64,000 nt of DNA. Origin: Planctellipticum variicoloris (lineage in GTDB: Bacteria; Planctomycetota; Planctomycetia; Planctomycetales; Planctomycetaceae). The stretch is taken from positions 3,795,557-3,859,556 of the forward strand of contig NZ_CP130886.1 in NCBI RefSeq assembly GCF_030622045.1. Direction: 5' to 3'. The notes below the pieces were generated by a model. The model made no database searches, was not told the DNA's origin, and saw nothing but the letters and a program-made list of their open reading frames with translations. Positions 39,407 to 46,831 of this stretch are shown piece by piece. Every line of letters starts with the position of its first letter. Within the stretch, counting starts at the first letter, position 1. The position numbers were made by a program, and so were the translations under genes.

Positions 39407-40603
39407 CTAAGTGCGCATTTTCGCGTGCGCCGGCGGTTCGGCGTTGAGACGATACCGCCCTTTTGAGGAAGTGATAATCATCACTCCCCAGGCACGATTT
39501 CCTCTGAATACCGCGTATAAGCGATTGTTGTTCGAACCGGCCTCCACGAGGATCGTGTCCTGTCCAACATCCGGCGTTCGGTTTTCCCACGCCTCCCACA
39601 GGACGCGGACGCATGCGGATTGGGTTGGCGTAAACTTGTAAGGGGTTCCGAACCAATTGACCGATGCGAAATCGGGAGAATGGGTTGGTTCGCTCGGCTT
39701 GCAGTTGATGTCAGGCTGTTTGTTGCCACCGCTTTCGCCGTCCTGCGGCGGTTTCGGCGTGGAAACCTGAATACACTCGTTCTTCGGGACTCCGTTGAGC
39801 GAACACCAGCAAATGGCCTCCGGCGTGGCCTGATTTCCGACATACCACGGGCTTTCGTCGGCGGCGATCAGCTTCAATTCCATCAGCCGCCTACGCAGCT
39901 TCTCGACCCACTCCAGCGGCAGCGACGGATACGCCTTTGGGCAGGAAACTGCGGCCCCTCCCTTCACTGCACAGAATTGGCAGGTTGACAGCCGCAGTCT
40001 CTTCCCGTTGGCCAGAGTAAGCCAATCAAAGTCATACGCAATGCCCTCCGGGATCGTCCCCGCCTCGGTCTTGTCCTTCGGGACTGCACCCGTCAGCCGG
40101 TTCAGTTCCTGCGACAGCCAGTTCAAAATCTGACTGGCCGGCTCCATAACGCTGCGGGCATCGGTCTGCAGGATGGGGCCATCATTGAATAGCTGTCGCA
40201 GGGACTCGACGGCTCCTGAAATTGCGGACGGGAAGCGGCGCTTCGCATACCGCTCCTCAAGACTGGCCAACGCGGCAATGACGGCATCGCCGGCGAACGG
40301 GGACTCCGGCGGGTCAGTCTCCGCATGGCCTTCAAAAGTCTGAACCCGGTAGATATCGCCAAATCGCTGTCGCAATTCTTCGAGCGTGGCTTTCCGCTGA
40401 CTCTGGTCGCCGCCGCCGTTTGAGCTATCGCCGGTTTTTAATTCATTGTCGCGTTGTAGGGCTTCAAGTACCGAGCGTTCCCACTGGTCCGCCTCTTCGG
40501 TGCTGACACCTATCGCCTCACGCGCCCGGCCCTGCATGTCCAAGATTACTTTAACGGTGAGACTCAGTCGTCGCCGGTGGATGACCTCATCAGACTCCGC
40601 CAT
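39407..40603 (-). CDS. Element-encoded hypothetical protein, 398 residues
   Basis: The protein has no signal or membrane segment and I do not recognise its family. The middle part has four cysteines (CQFCAVKGGAAVSC and CWCSL) that might bind metal. The C-terminal region, TPYKFTPTQSACVRVLWEAW, resembles a winged-helix segment seen in other planctomycete element proteins, which is an impression rather than an established family. It lies upstream of the two excisionase-like genes on the same strand, so it probably belongs to the element control module. Confidence 0.6.
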   Translation of the reverse strand: MAESDEVIHRRRLSLTVKVILDMQGRAREAIGVSTEEADQWERSVLEALQRDNELKTGDSSNGGGDQSQRKATLEELRQRFGDIYRVQTFEGHAETDPPESPFAGDAVIAALASLEERYAKRRFPSAISGAVESLRQLFNDGPILQTDARSVMEPASQILNWLSQELNRLTGAVPKDKTEAGTIPEGIAYDFDWLTLANGKRLRLSTCQFCAVKGGAAVSCPKAYPSLPLEWVEKLRRRLMELKLIAADESPWYVGNQATPEAICWCSLNGVPKNECIQVSTPKPPQDGESGGNKQPDINCKPSEPTHSPDFASVNWFGTPYKFTPTQSACVRVLWEAWENRTPDVGQDTILVEAGSNNNRLYAVFRGNRAWGVMIITSSKGRYRLNAEPPAHAKMRT

Positions 40604-40797
40604 GATGCCTGTCCCGTGAGCGTCCCGTCCCGAGCGAAGAGAAGACGCGGCAGGCGGCTTTCGGGACAGAGCAGCCGCCGTTCGGGAGCTACCCTAGCCG
40701 CGTCACCGCATTGTTGGGACCGGCGACGGGGACCGACAAGGCTTGCAGGCCGCAGTTTCAGCGGTTTCCAGCAGGTTTCTGAGTCCCCGCGGCGTTT

Positions 40798-40856
40798 CGA
40801 TGACCGTTCGCGCGGCGATGCGATGACCGTTGAGCCGGACCGCTGAACCGTCATCG
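40798..40856. repeat. Cluster of three CGATGAC-centred short repeats
   Basis: Copies lie at 40798 and 40821 (plus sense) and 40850-40856 (reverse). The second and third pair as an imperfect hairpin (CGATGACCGTT with AACCGTCATCG, one mismatch, 14-base loop). The region between the 398-residue gene and the zinc-ribbon gene otherwise holds nothing. The same motif recurs at 43.5-44.4 kb. Confidence 0.6.
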
Positions 40857-40872
40857 GAATCCGGCCCCCGCA

Positions 40873-41829
40873 CTACTTGCCGCCGGGGGCTCCGAGCAGC
40901 GCGTCGAGCTGCCGCTCGCCTAGCAATTTGCCTTTCTGCCGCTCCGGGTCTCGCATGCGTTCTTCCAGGTCCATGTCGTCGGTGTCCTTCACCAGATTGA
41001 TCACGTGAATCCACCACTTCTGCCCCTTCCGCGGCCCCTCTAGAATTTCTACGCGATACAGCGTCTTCTCGAAGTCGAGGTTTCCTTTGTAGCGGTAGCC
41101 TGCCGTGAACACATCGTGCGTTGAAGTCTCCAGCAGCTTGACCGCCAGCATCGGCGGCAGCTTGATAATCCAGCCCTTTTTCATGCGGTCGTCGTATTCC
41201 TCACTCGACGAACCGGAAACCGGCAGCCAGGACGACGTATCTTCGTACGCGCTGACTTCAGCGTCGATGCTGTGCCGCGACACGACCAGCGCCCCGTTGA
41301 ACGGGACTTCTTTGCCGTGGAAGTGCTTGACGCCGCGATTGGCCTGAATCTGCTGCTGGATTTGCTTGGCCAGGGCCTGCGGGTCTTTGGGGGCGGCCTT
41401 CAGTTCTTCCACGAACGTCCGTGGTCGCAGCATCGACCACGCTCCGACGCCTGCGACGCTGCAGACCACGCCGAATACCACCACCAGTATCAGGGTCTGC
41501 TGAAAGGTGATGCCTCCCCTGCTGCCCATCGCTGGCGGGCTCATGGCTTGCGCAAACTGCGGAACAAACGGTGGAGGGGGTGCCGGATCAAAATCAGGCA
41601 GAAGCGGGACATCTGCAGCCGGGCTCTCGTCTGCAACCCGCCCCAGTCCTGCCAAGGCCGCTTCCAGCGCTGGCGGGGGCTTGGGAGCGACGGCCGCCGT
41701 GGGGACGGGCATAACTTCCGTCACGCGGAATTTACTGCCACAACCGCCGCAACGGGCCGTTTTGCCAACCGCCGCGGATTCGACTCGGAAACTCTTCTGG
41801 CAGTTCGGACAGGCGGTGAGAATCGACAT
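40873..41829 (-). CDS. MJ0042-type zinc-ribbon membrane protein
   Basis: The 318-residue protein starts MSILTACPNCQKSFRV with a second pair in ARCGGCGSKFRV, an N-terminal zinc ribbon of the MJ0042 class. A Pro-rich linker precedes one membrane helix (TLILVVVFGVVCSVAGVGAW, about residues 115-135), and a soluble domain of about 180 residues follows. The latter is unassigned. ATG 41829 was chosen because it starts the zinc ribbon and GGAG lies upstream. It shares an architecture with the gene at 42347 and may form a functional set with it and the DUF2752 gene. Confidence 0.75.
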   Translation of the reverse strand: MSILTACPNCQKSFRVESAAVGKTARCGGCGSKFRVTEVMPVPTAAVAPKPPPALEAALAGLGRVADESPAADVPLLPDFDPAPPPPFVPQFAQAMSPPAMGSRGGITFQQTLILVVVFGVVCSVAGVGAWSMLRPRTFVEELKAAPKDPQALAKQIQQQIQANRGVKHFHGKEVPFNGALVVSRHSIDAEVSAYEDTSSWLPVSGSSSEEYDDRMKKGWIIKLPPMLAVKLLETSTHDVFTAGYRYKGNLDFEKTLYRVEILEGPRKGQKWWIHVINLVKDTDDMDLEERMRDPERQKGKLLGERQLDALLGAPGGK

Positions 41830-41956
41830 GGCGAGGCTCCAGCGATGAACGGTCAAACTCAGAAACTGCGCCGCCCGCATCCGATCCGTCGCGACAGATC
41901 AATTCGGGGGCCTTCAAACTCGGAAAACGTGATGCTTCCCGCGGCCATGCGGGAGG

Positions 41957-42343
41957 TCACGGGCTACCGTGGGCTTGGCAACAGAAATGAAAAATCCCGC
42001 CGGCGAAAAACAGCGCCAGCAGCACGCCATCTACGATGACGGTGCGGTGTCTGTCGCCAGTCCTGCGCCTGACGGTCAGCAGCCCCGCCACTGGTCGAAT
42101 GCAGGCAGCCAGGGCCACAAAACCGACCGGGTTGAACGCAAACGCTGATTCCCAATCCCCGGTCAGAATGCAGAAGACAGACCGTGTCGTACCGCACGTC
42201 GGACAGTCCCGCCCGCTGACGAATTTCAGCGGACAGGTTATTGGTGGAAGAATGAGCCCGGCGGCGAGCACGTACCCGAGCATCAGAGCCAGGGGCCAAC
42301 ATGACTCGGCCAGAGTTCGACCAGACGGTGCCAGGCGGGACAT
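41957..42343 (-). CDS. DUF2752 membrane protein
   Basis: The 128-residue protein carries the family signature CPLKFVSGRDCPTCGTTRS (about residues 37-55) and three hydrophobic segments. Function of DUF2752 is not established. The ATG follows the stop of the zinc-ribbon gene at 42347 by three bases, and GGGAG lies inside that gene end, so they should be co-transcribed. Confidence 0.88.
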   Translation of the reverse strand: MSRLAPSGRTLAESCWPLALMLGYVLAAGLILPPITCPLKFVSGRDCPTCGTTRSVFCILTGDWESAFAFNPVGFVALAACIRPVAGLLTVRRRTGDRHRTVIVDGVLLALFFAGGIFHFCCQAHGSP

Positions 42344-42346
42344 CGC

Positions 42347-43021
42347 TTACGCTCCCGGAAACGATTCCCACTGCGTGACCGGTTGGCCGGACTGCAGTTT
42401 TCTGGCCACCAGATACGCATCCAGCCCCAGGAGCGGGAATGAGATCAACGTCGAAATCCCCATCGTCACGACGGCCAGCACGATGTTGGCCAGCAGCAGG
42501 ACGATCCCCTTCACCACTTGCCCCAGCACCATCTGCCCCAGCCCGGCGAAGCAGCAGCCGCTGAGCAGTGCCACAAGGACCGGCGAGACGGGGATTTTCT
42601 GCGGGTAGATCAACCCCGCTACCCGCTGCGGCTGCCCGATGGCTCCGGTCGTCTGCAGCATCGTTCCGCAGTAGCGGCACTTGACCGCCGCCGCGTTGAT
42701 CATTTCCGCGCACATCGGGCACTGTTTCTGACCACCGGTACTTGCCGGGGCGGCGGGCGCATGCGGAATCGGCGGCGGCGCGGCCGGTGTGGGCAGCGGT
42801 GCCGCTTCGAATTCGATCAACGTCGTGGCAGTGGCTCCCCCCGAGTCCGCCGGCTTCCATTGGGCAAAACCGTCTGGGAGGGGGGATTCCGCACCGCCGG
42901 TGTCTGCGGCTGCGACGGTGAATTTGGTGCCACAGTCCGGGCACTTCGCCGACTTACCGGCGAATCGGTCATCGACGCGAAATCGTTTGTTGCAGTGCGG
43001 ACAGGCTGCACGAATCAGCAT
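42347..43021 (-). CDS. Zinc-ribbon protein with C-terminal TM2-like membrane domain
   Basis: The 224-residue protein begins MLIRAACPHCNKRFRV with SAKCPDCGTKFTV, an N-terminal zinc ribbon. A second ribbon, CPMCAEMINAAAVKCRYCG, sits near residue 100-120 after a Pro/Ala linker. The C-terminal third has hydrophobic helices (VLVALLSGCCFAGLGQMV and GIVLLLANIVLAVVTMG) resembling TM2-domain proteins. ATG 43021 was chosen as the start of the zinc ribbon. It is the first gene of a likely three-gene unit with DUF2752 and the other zinc-ribbon gene. Function is unknown. Confidence 0.8.
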   Translation of the reverse strand: MLIRAACPHCNKRFRVDDRFAGKSAKCPDCGTKFTVAAADTGGAESPLPDGFAQWKPADSGGATATTLIEFEAAPLPTPAAPPPIPHAPAAPASTGGQKQCPMCAEMINAAAVKCRYCGTMLQTTGAIGQPQRVAGLIYPQKIPVSPVLVALLSGCCFAGLGQMVLGQVVKGIVLLLANIVLAVVTMGISTLISFPLLGLDAYLVARKLQSGQPVTQWESFPGA

Positions 43022-43142
43022 GGGCGGGGTTCCGGGGAGTCGGGAGAACATCCGCCGGCGTCCCGAAACGAAAAAAGGGACGCCGGACCACAACTGCTCC
43101 CGCAACCCCCGCCAAGGGGCCAATGAAACAGCACATGGCCGA

Positions 43143-43160
43143 CGCCCCCTTTCGGGGGCG
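43143..43160. other. 7-bp GC hairpin upstream of the zinc-ribbon unit
   Basis: CGCCCCC and GGGGGCG flank TTTC. There is no T-run after it on either strand, so it is an inverted repeat of unknown role rather than a clear terminator. Confidence 0.45.
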
Positions 43161-43528
43161 CGGTCCAGGCACTGCTTTCATTAGCAAAGAGCCTTGCGGC
43201 TCAGTTTGGCGGTATTTGCGGGAAGCAGTTCCAGACGCTAGCGCGTCAATCAAGTTGTCAGGCAGGGGAGACAGATGCTCCCGGTGGATTCCTCGGCTGG
43301 ATGGTCAAATTGGGTATACGGCGTCCGAGTCGGCATTCAGGGCCGCACAGACGCACACCGATATTCTTGACGGTTGGGCGGGGCAAAATCAATTCGGTGC
43401 CGGCCACGATCCGGGACATTCCGGCAATCCGCGGCTCCTACGCCGGTCTGGCACTGCTGGCCATAGGTGCCATGCAGGATGCGTGAGACGCAGCGTCCCC
43501 CCAGGGCGGCCAGAGCCGACTGGCGATT

Positions 43529-44349
43529 CGATGACATTTCGACCGGAGCCGGTTCCGTCAGGGACATCGCCTGACTGCCGGTTCTGGGCTGGCGCTGCCG
43601 GTCTCGACGACTACTCCCACGTCCCGCGACGGTCCGGCCACCCGGTCCCCCATTCCTCCAACGGTCATCGCAGGCAGAAGTGTCCGCGCCGATGACATTT
43701 CAGGAGCGAGGCGGTCACAAATCGCCGCGGTCGCGAAAACAACCTCCGAAAATACAAAACTCAACCCCGTTACTCTCGCCGTAAACCTATACAGCGAAAA
43801 ACAAAATCGACCTCAGTTACATTCCCGACAAGATACTTGGCGCGCATGCCCCCCCAACAGGGGAGAATCTGGCCGTCGCCAACGGTCCACTCGCTGCCCG
43901 TGGTCACTTCAAAACCAGATTTCGATGACATTTCAGAGGTTGGCGGGCGCATTACCGATCAGCCCAGCTTAGGCACAAACGACTGTTTCAGCGTCAAATC
44001 GGGCCACTACACCCTCCGTAACCTCAAAAACGAAAGGGGGATATGACGAGCCATTCAGTCGACTCAACGTCCTTTAATTGATCTGCCGGACATAACGTCC
44101 ATCAAGTCCTTGTCAAGAATTTCAAGTCCTTACGCAGAAGCCGATTACGATGGTTTTCGCGTTGCAATCCCGTCTCGACGAAATCTGCCAGCGACGCGAA
44201 GTGCTTTCCGCCAAATCCGCTCGGCCAGTGATTTCGATGACGTTTCGACGGCATCTGCCCTCGCCGTTGGTCGCTCTCAGCCGTAATCCCAGCACGGGGA
44301 GCCGGCCAAATGTCATCGGCGGCGAACTGCCCGGCCTCAACGGTCATCG
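43529..44349. repeat. Array of at least seven CGATGAC-centred short repeats
   Basis: Copies begin at 43529, 43690, 43923 and 44235 (plus sense), and the reverse form ends at 43670, 44318 and 44349. Flanks extend the similarity: CGATGACATTT is exact in four copies (three direct, one reverse) and CGATGACCGTTG recurs in reverse copies. The copies at 43664-43670 and 43690-43696 form an inverted pair. Together with 40.8 kb there are ten copies in the element. Function unknown. Confidence 0.6.
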
Positions 44350-44480
44350 AAATTCGACGACGGCCGCCGCCGGTCCCGCCACGCGGTTGACAACGCTTTC
44401 CAGATGCGGTCTGTTCTCTTGTATCGTTCTGCGACAGCGAGACGTCGCGACGAACAGCCCCCCCATCGAAAGGAAACGCG

Positions 44481-44828
44481 ATGTGGCTGATGACGACGGT
44501 GGGATTCTTCAGCGTGGTGGAAAAGCCGTGGGACCGCGACGCCGGGACGCTGACGGTCCGCTCCCGCGTCCGCGCCGATCTCGACACGCTGCGGTCGAAA
44601 TATCTGCCGGAGCTGGGAGAGATCCAGGAAGACCCGCAGGCGGACTACCGCTACCGGGCGCAGGTTCCGCGGGACGCCTTCAGCCAGGCCGCCGCCCGGC
44701 TGGCCGCCGACATCGACTACGACAACTTCAAGAACGAAATCGCCCGGCAGCAGGGGAAAGCCAGGGCCAGCCTGTACGGGGAGGTCTGGACCGTCTTGAA
44801 CCGGCTGCAGTCTGGGAAGGCGGGCTGA
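44481..44828 (+). CDS. Conserved small hypothetical protein
   Basis: The 115-residue protein (start MWLMTTVGFFSVVEKPWD) is soluble and charged, with no signal peptide, and I know similar proteins only as unannotated ones in planctomycete and actinobacterial genomes. It has a DYDNFKNEIARQQG segment near the end. ATG 44481 has AAAGGAAA upstream. It is the first gene of a small plus-strand pair next to the defence block. No function is proposed. Confidence 0.75.
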   Translation: MWLMTTVGFFSVVEKPWDRDAGTLTVRSRVRADLDTLRSKYLPELGEIQEDPQADYRYRAQVPRDAFSQAAARLAADIDYDNFKNEIARQQGKARASLYGEVWTVLNRLQSGKAG

Positions 44829-44933
44829 CCGAAGCCTTGTCATCGTGGAGTCAGTTCAACATCAGCCGACGCATCCGCACTTCCAACTCGCACTCCCTCA
44901 AACCCCTCCCCCTTTTTTCGACGGGTCTTCGCA

Positions 44934-45245
44934 ATGGAAGAGAAGGTTGAAGCAATCCTGACCATCGGAAGTCAGCAGCACAAGGCGTTGCTGCACCTCT
45001 TTACCGTGGACCAGGACGATATGCGGTTTCGGTTTGGGAGAGCCAGCGTCAGTGGCGTGTCGACGGCGGGTCAGCTTGTGCATCCGCAACGGCCGACGGT
45101 TTTTATGATGACCGTCACCGGTAGCGGCGGCCCGTGGCGGGTAATTTTTTTCTCTGGCGTCACTGAATGGGGGACGGACGATTCCGTTCCGATTACTCAC
45201 GCTGATTTTTATGTACTCGGATGTCCCGAAATGACCCAACCATAG
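44934..45245 (+). CDS. Hypothetical protein beside Kiwa pair
   Basis: The 103-residue frame starts MEEKVEAILTIGSQQHKALL and has alternating beta-like sequence (TVFMMTVTGSGGPWRVIFF). There is no signal or transmembrane segment and no family is recognised. It is convergent with the kwaB gene, 18 bases away. It follows the conserved small hypothetical by 105 bases on the same strand. It may be an accessory gene of the defence block. Confidence 0.5.
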   Translation: MEEKVEAILTIGSQQHKALLHLFTVDQDDMRFRFGRASVSGVSTAGQLVHPQRPTVFMMTVTGSGGPWRVIFFSGVTEWGTDDSVPITHADFYVLGCPEMTQP

Positions 45246-45263
45246 ACGCGACTTCCAAGGCGT

Positions 45264-46205
45264 TCACGGATTGAGACGCCGTAGCGAATTCGTTTCGTAA
45301 AGCTGCGCCGTCAGCTCGCCGTGAAAATACTCTTCGTTCAGAAATTTGACGACGGCCTTCAATTCCTTCTTCGTCTTGGGAAGCGCAATCTTGCTGCCCT
45401 TCCCTTGCGGACGCTTCACGTCAATTTCGATGCCAAAATCCTTCGCTTTCTTGGCAGCCGTCATTGGCTTGACCAGTGAAAGAATGTCCTTCGATTGAAT
45501 TGACGCCACTCGCCGCCGTAAGAAGTCATCCGATTCAATGGCGTGAAACACGGCCTTGGAGTCGCCGTCGTTTTCGAACACAAAAAGGGAGTTCTCGACG
45601 AAACTCGCAATCTCTTCTACGGTAGCCTTGGGTTCGAACTCACCCAAATCGAAGAATCGACTTACAATCGAAAATGAACGGAAGTAGAGATTCCCACCCA
45701 CCCAGATCGCCGCCAATTCATGCGCTAGCGTCAATCCGTCGTTCGCCACCCGGTTGAAGACTCCGCGGTCCCAAAACAAAGTGAACCGGCGGTCGAGCAA
45801 CTGCGGCGAGCGAAACTGCTGAAACAATAGCCGTTTAACGTACGGCGGCTTATCCTTGGCGTGGAGTAACTCGCCGGCAAAGATTGTCGCTACGTGTGGT
45901 TGCGGTTTGCGTCCCATTGCAAACACGTCCGCCTGATGCGGCTTCGTCACGGCCTCCACGTACTCCAACGGAAGGTCGAATTCTTTGATCACAAAGACCT
46001 GCCCACGTTCGAGGCGGTAGTTGGCCTTGGGATCGAACGGAACGCGATCACAGTCATCTCGAAGGAATTCCGCCGCCTGTTCTTCGAACATCTCGGACAG
46101 CTCTTCTTGTAGCGAGGCGTCGACCTGAATTTGCTCGGGGATTAGGTCTTCAGATAGTCCCGAAATGCCGGCAAAAAAGGTGAACAGAGTCTTGCCCTTC
46201 GGCAT
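45264..46205 (-). CDS. kwaB: Kiwa antiphage system protein KwaB (DUF4868-like)
   Basis: The 313-residue protein fits the DUF4868-type KwaB: the size, a mixed alpha-beta body (LLDRRFTLFWDRGVFNR, YFRSFSIVSRFFDLGEF, then TVEEIASFVEN), and immediate coupling to a four-helix membrane protein. Kiwa is a two-gene system in which a membrane sensor KwaA and a DNA-binding KwaB block phage infection. Assignment rests on remembered features and synteny, not a search. The start ATG has GAGG upstream and follows kwaA by three bases. The gene is AT-richer than its surroundings, consistent with transfer. Confidence 0.75.
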   Translation of the reverse strand: MPKGKTLFTFFAGISGLSEDLIPEQIQVDASLQEELSEMFEEQAAEFLRDDCDRVPFDPKANYRLERGQVFVIKEFDLPLEYVEAVTKPHQADVFAMGRKPQPHVATIFAGELLHAKDKPPYVKRLLFQQFRSPQLLDRRFTLFWDRGVFNRVANDGLTLAHELAAIWVGGNLYFRSFSIVSRFFDLGEFEPKATVEEIASFVENSLFVFENDGDSKAVFHAIESDDFLRRRVASIQSKDILSLVKPMTAAKKAKDFGIEIDVKRPQGKGSKIALPKTKKELKAVVKFLNEEYFHGELTAQLYETNSLRRLNP

Positions 46206-46208
46206 GTT

Positions 46209-46745
46209 TTAGTCCTCAATCTGAAGAAAAGTGTAGTCGCACAGTTTCACAACCGTGAACGTGGCGCAGGGTTTCACTAGCGTCTTGGGACTGATCAGGA
46301 TGTACGGAAAGCCGTCATCGCTTTCCACTTCGTAGAAGTGGTATCCGAGCATCCCCAAGAGCGGATTGAAGTCGAAGGCATTGCTGTGGTAAATGGCTAG
46401 GCTTACGAGCAGGAGAATTGCGAGCGTTGGGATATCGAAGTCCTTGAAGAGGTATTTGTGCTCGTTCAAGATCGGCAGCAAGTAGGCCAAAAGAAACGTC
46501 AGAACCTGCTTATCTGAATTCTTTGCCTTGCAGACTCGAAGCGACTGTTTCCCACCGTTACGGCGGACAAACGTCATCACGCCGTATGCGGCGACGACGA
46601 GTGAAACGGCGACGATAACCAGTCGCACGCCGAATGCGTCCCAGCGAAGCGAGCCTTCGTGGAAGAAACGGTCGATGGACATGATCAGCAGCGTCGGAGC
46701 CAGGGACGTCGCAACAAGCAGCATTTTCGTGAATTTGTTCAACAT
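46209..46745 (-). CDS. kwaA: Kiwa antiphage system membrane protein KwaA
   Basis: The 178-residue protein has four hydrophobic segments (residues about 6-27, 42-64, 85-100, 112-130), and a C-terminal part containing NPLLGMLGYHFYEVE and FPYILISPK. This fits KwaA, which forms a membrane complex sensing phage attachment. ATG 46745 was chosen because GGGAGG lies upstream; the frame could extend six codons. KwaB follows after three bases, as in known Kiwa loci. Assignment is from topology, motif memory and partner, and would be confirmed by profile search. Confidence 0.75.
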   Translation of the reverse strand: MLNKFTKMLLVATSLAPTLLIMSIDRFFHEGSLRWDAFGVRLVIVAVSLVVAAYGVMTFVRRNGGKQSLRVCKAKNSDKQVLTFLLAYLLPILNEHKYLFKDFDIPTLAILLLVSLAIYHSNAFDFNPLLGMLGYHFYEVESDDGFPYILISPKTLVKPCATFTVVKLCDYTFLQIED

Positions 46746-46831
46746 ACGATGCCTCCCGAACAAAATGCGAAACTCTGCTCAAGTCAACGTAGCGCAGGTC
46801 CGTGGTTCGTTCAACGTGGCATCCCCCCGCC

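Larger units (their letters stand above)
43022..44480. other. Gene-poor stretch with interspersed short repeats
   Basis: About 1.46 kb contains no frame that I can defend on either strand. Small frames lack signatures. The stretch carries a strong hairpin at 43143-43160 and at least seven CGATGAC-centred repeats (43529-44349). It also contains AT-richer patches around 43740-43820 and 44040-44130. It may hold decayed genes or unrecognised non-coding RNA. Confidence 0.6.

Noticed and set aside
43123-43695. 190-residue plus-strand frame in the gene-poor stretch
   Set aside because: Composition is Arg/Gly/His-rich, there is no family motif or ribosome-binding site, and it crosses the repeat copy at 43529.
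43770-43952. 60-residue minus-strand frame in the gene-poor stretch
   Set aside because: No start signal or family match; it overlaps a repeat copy and may be a decayed fragment at best.
40798-44349. Integron attC array
   Set aside because: Some copies contain GTTGAGC-like boxes, but the order of GTT and AAC boxes is opposite to attC and no integron integrase is present.
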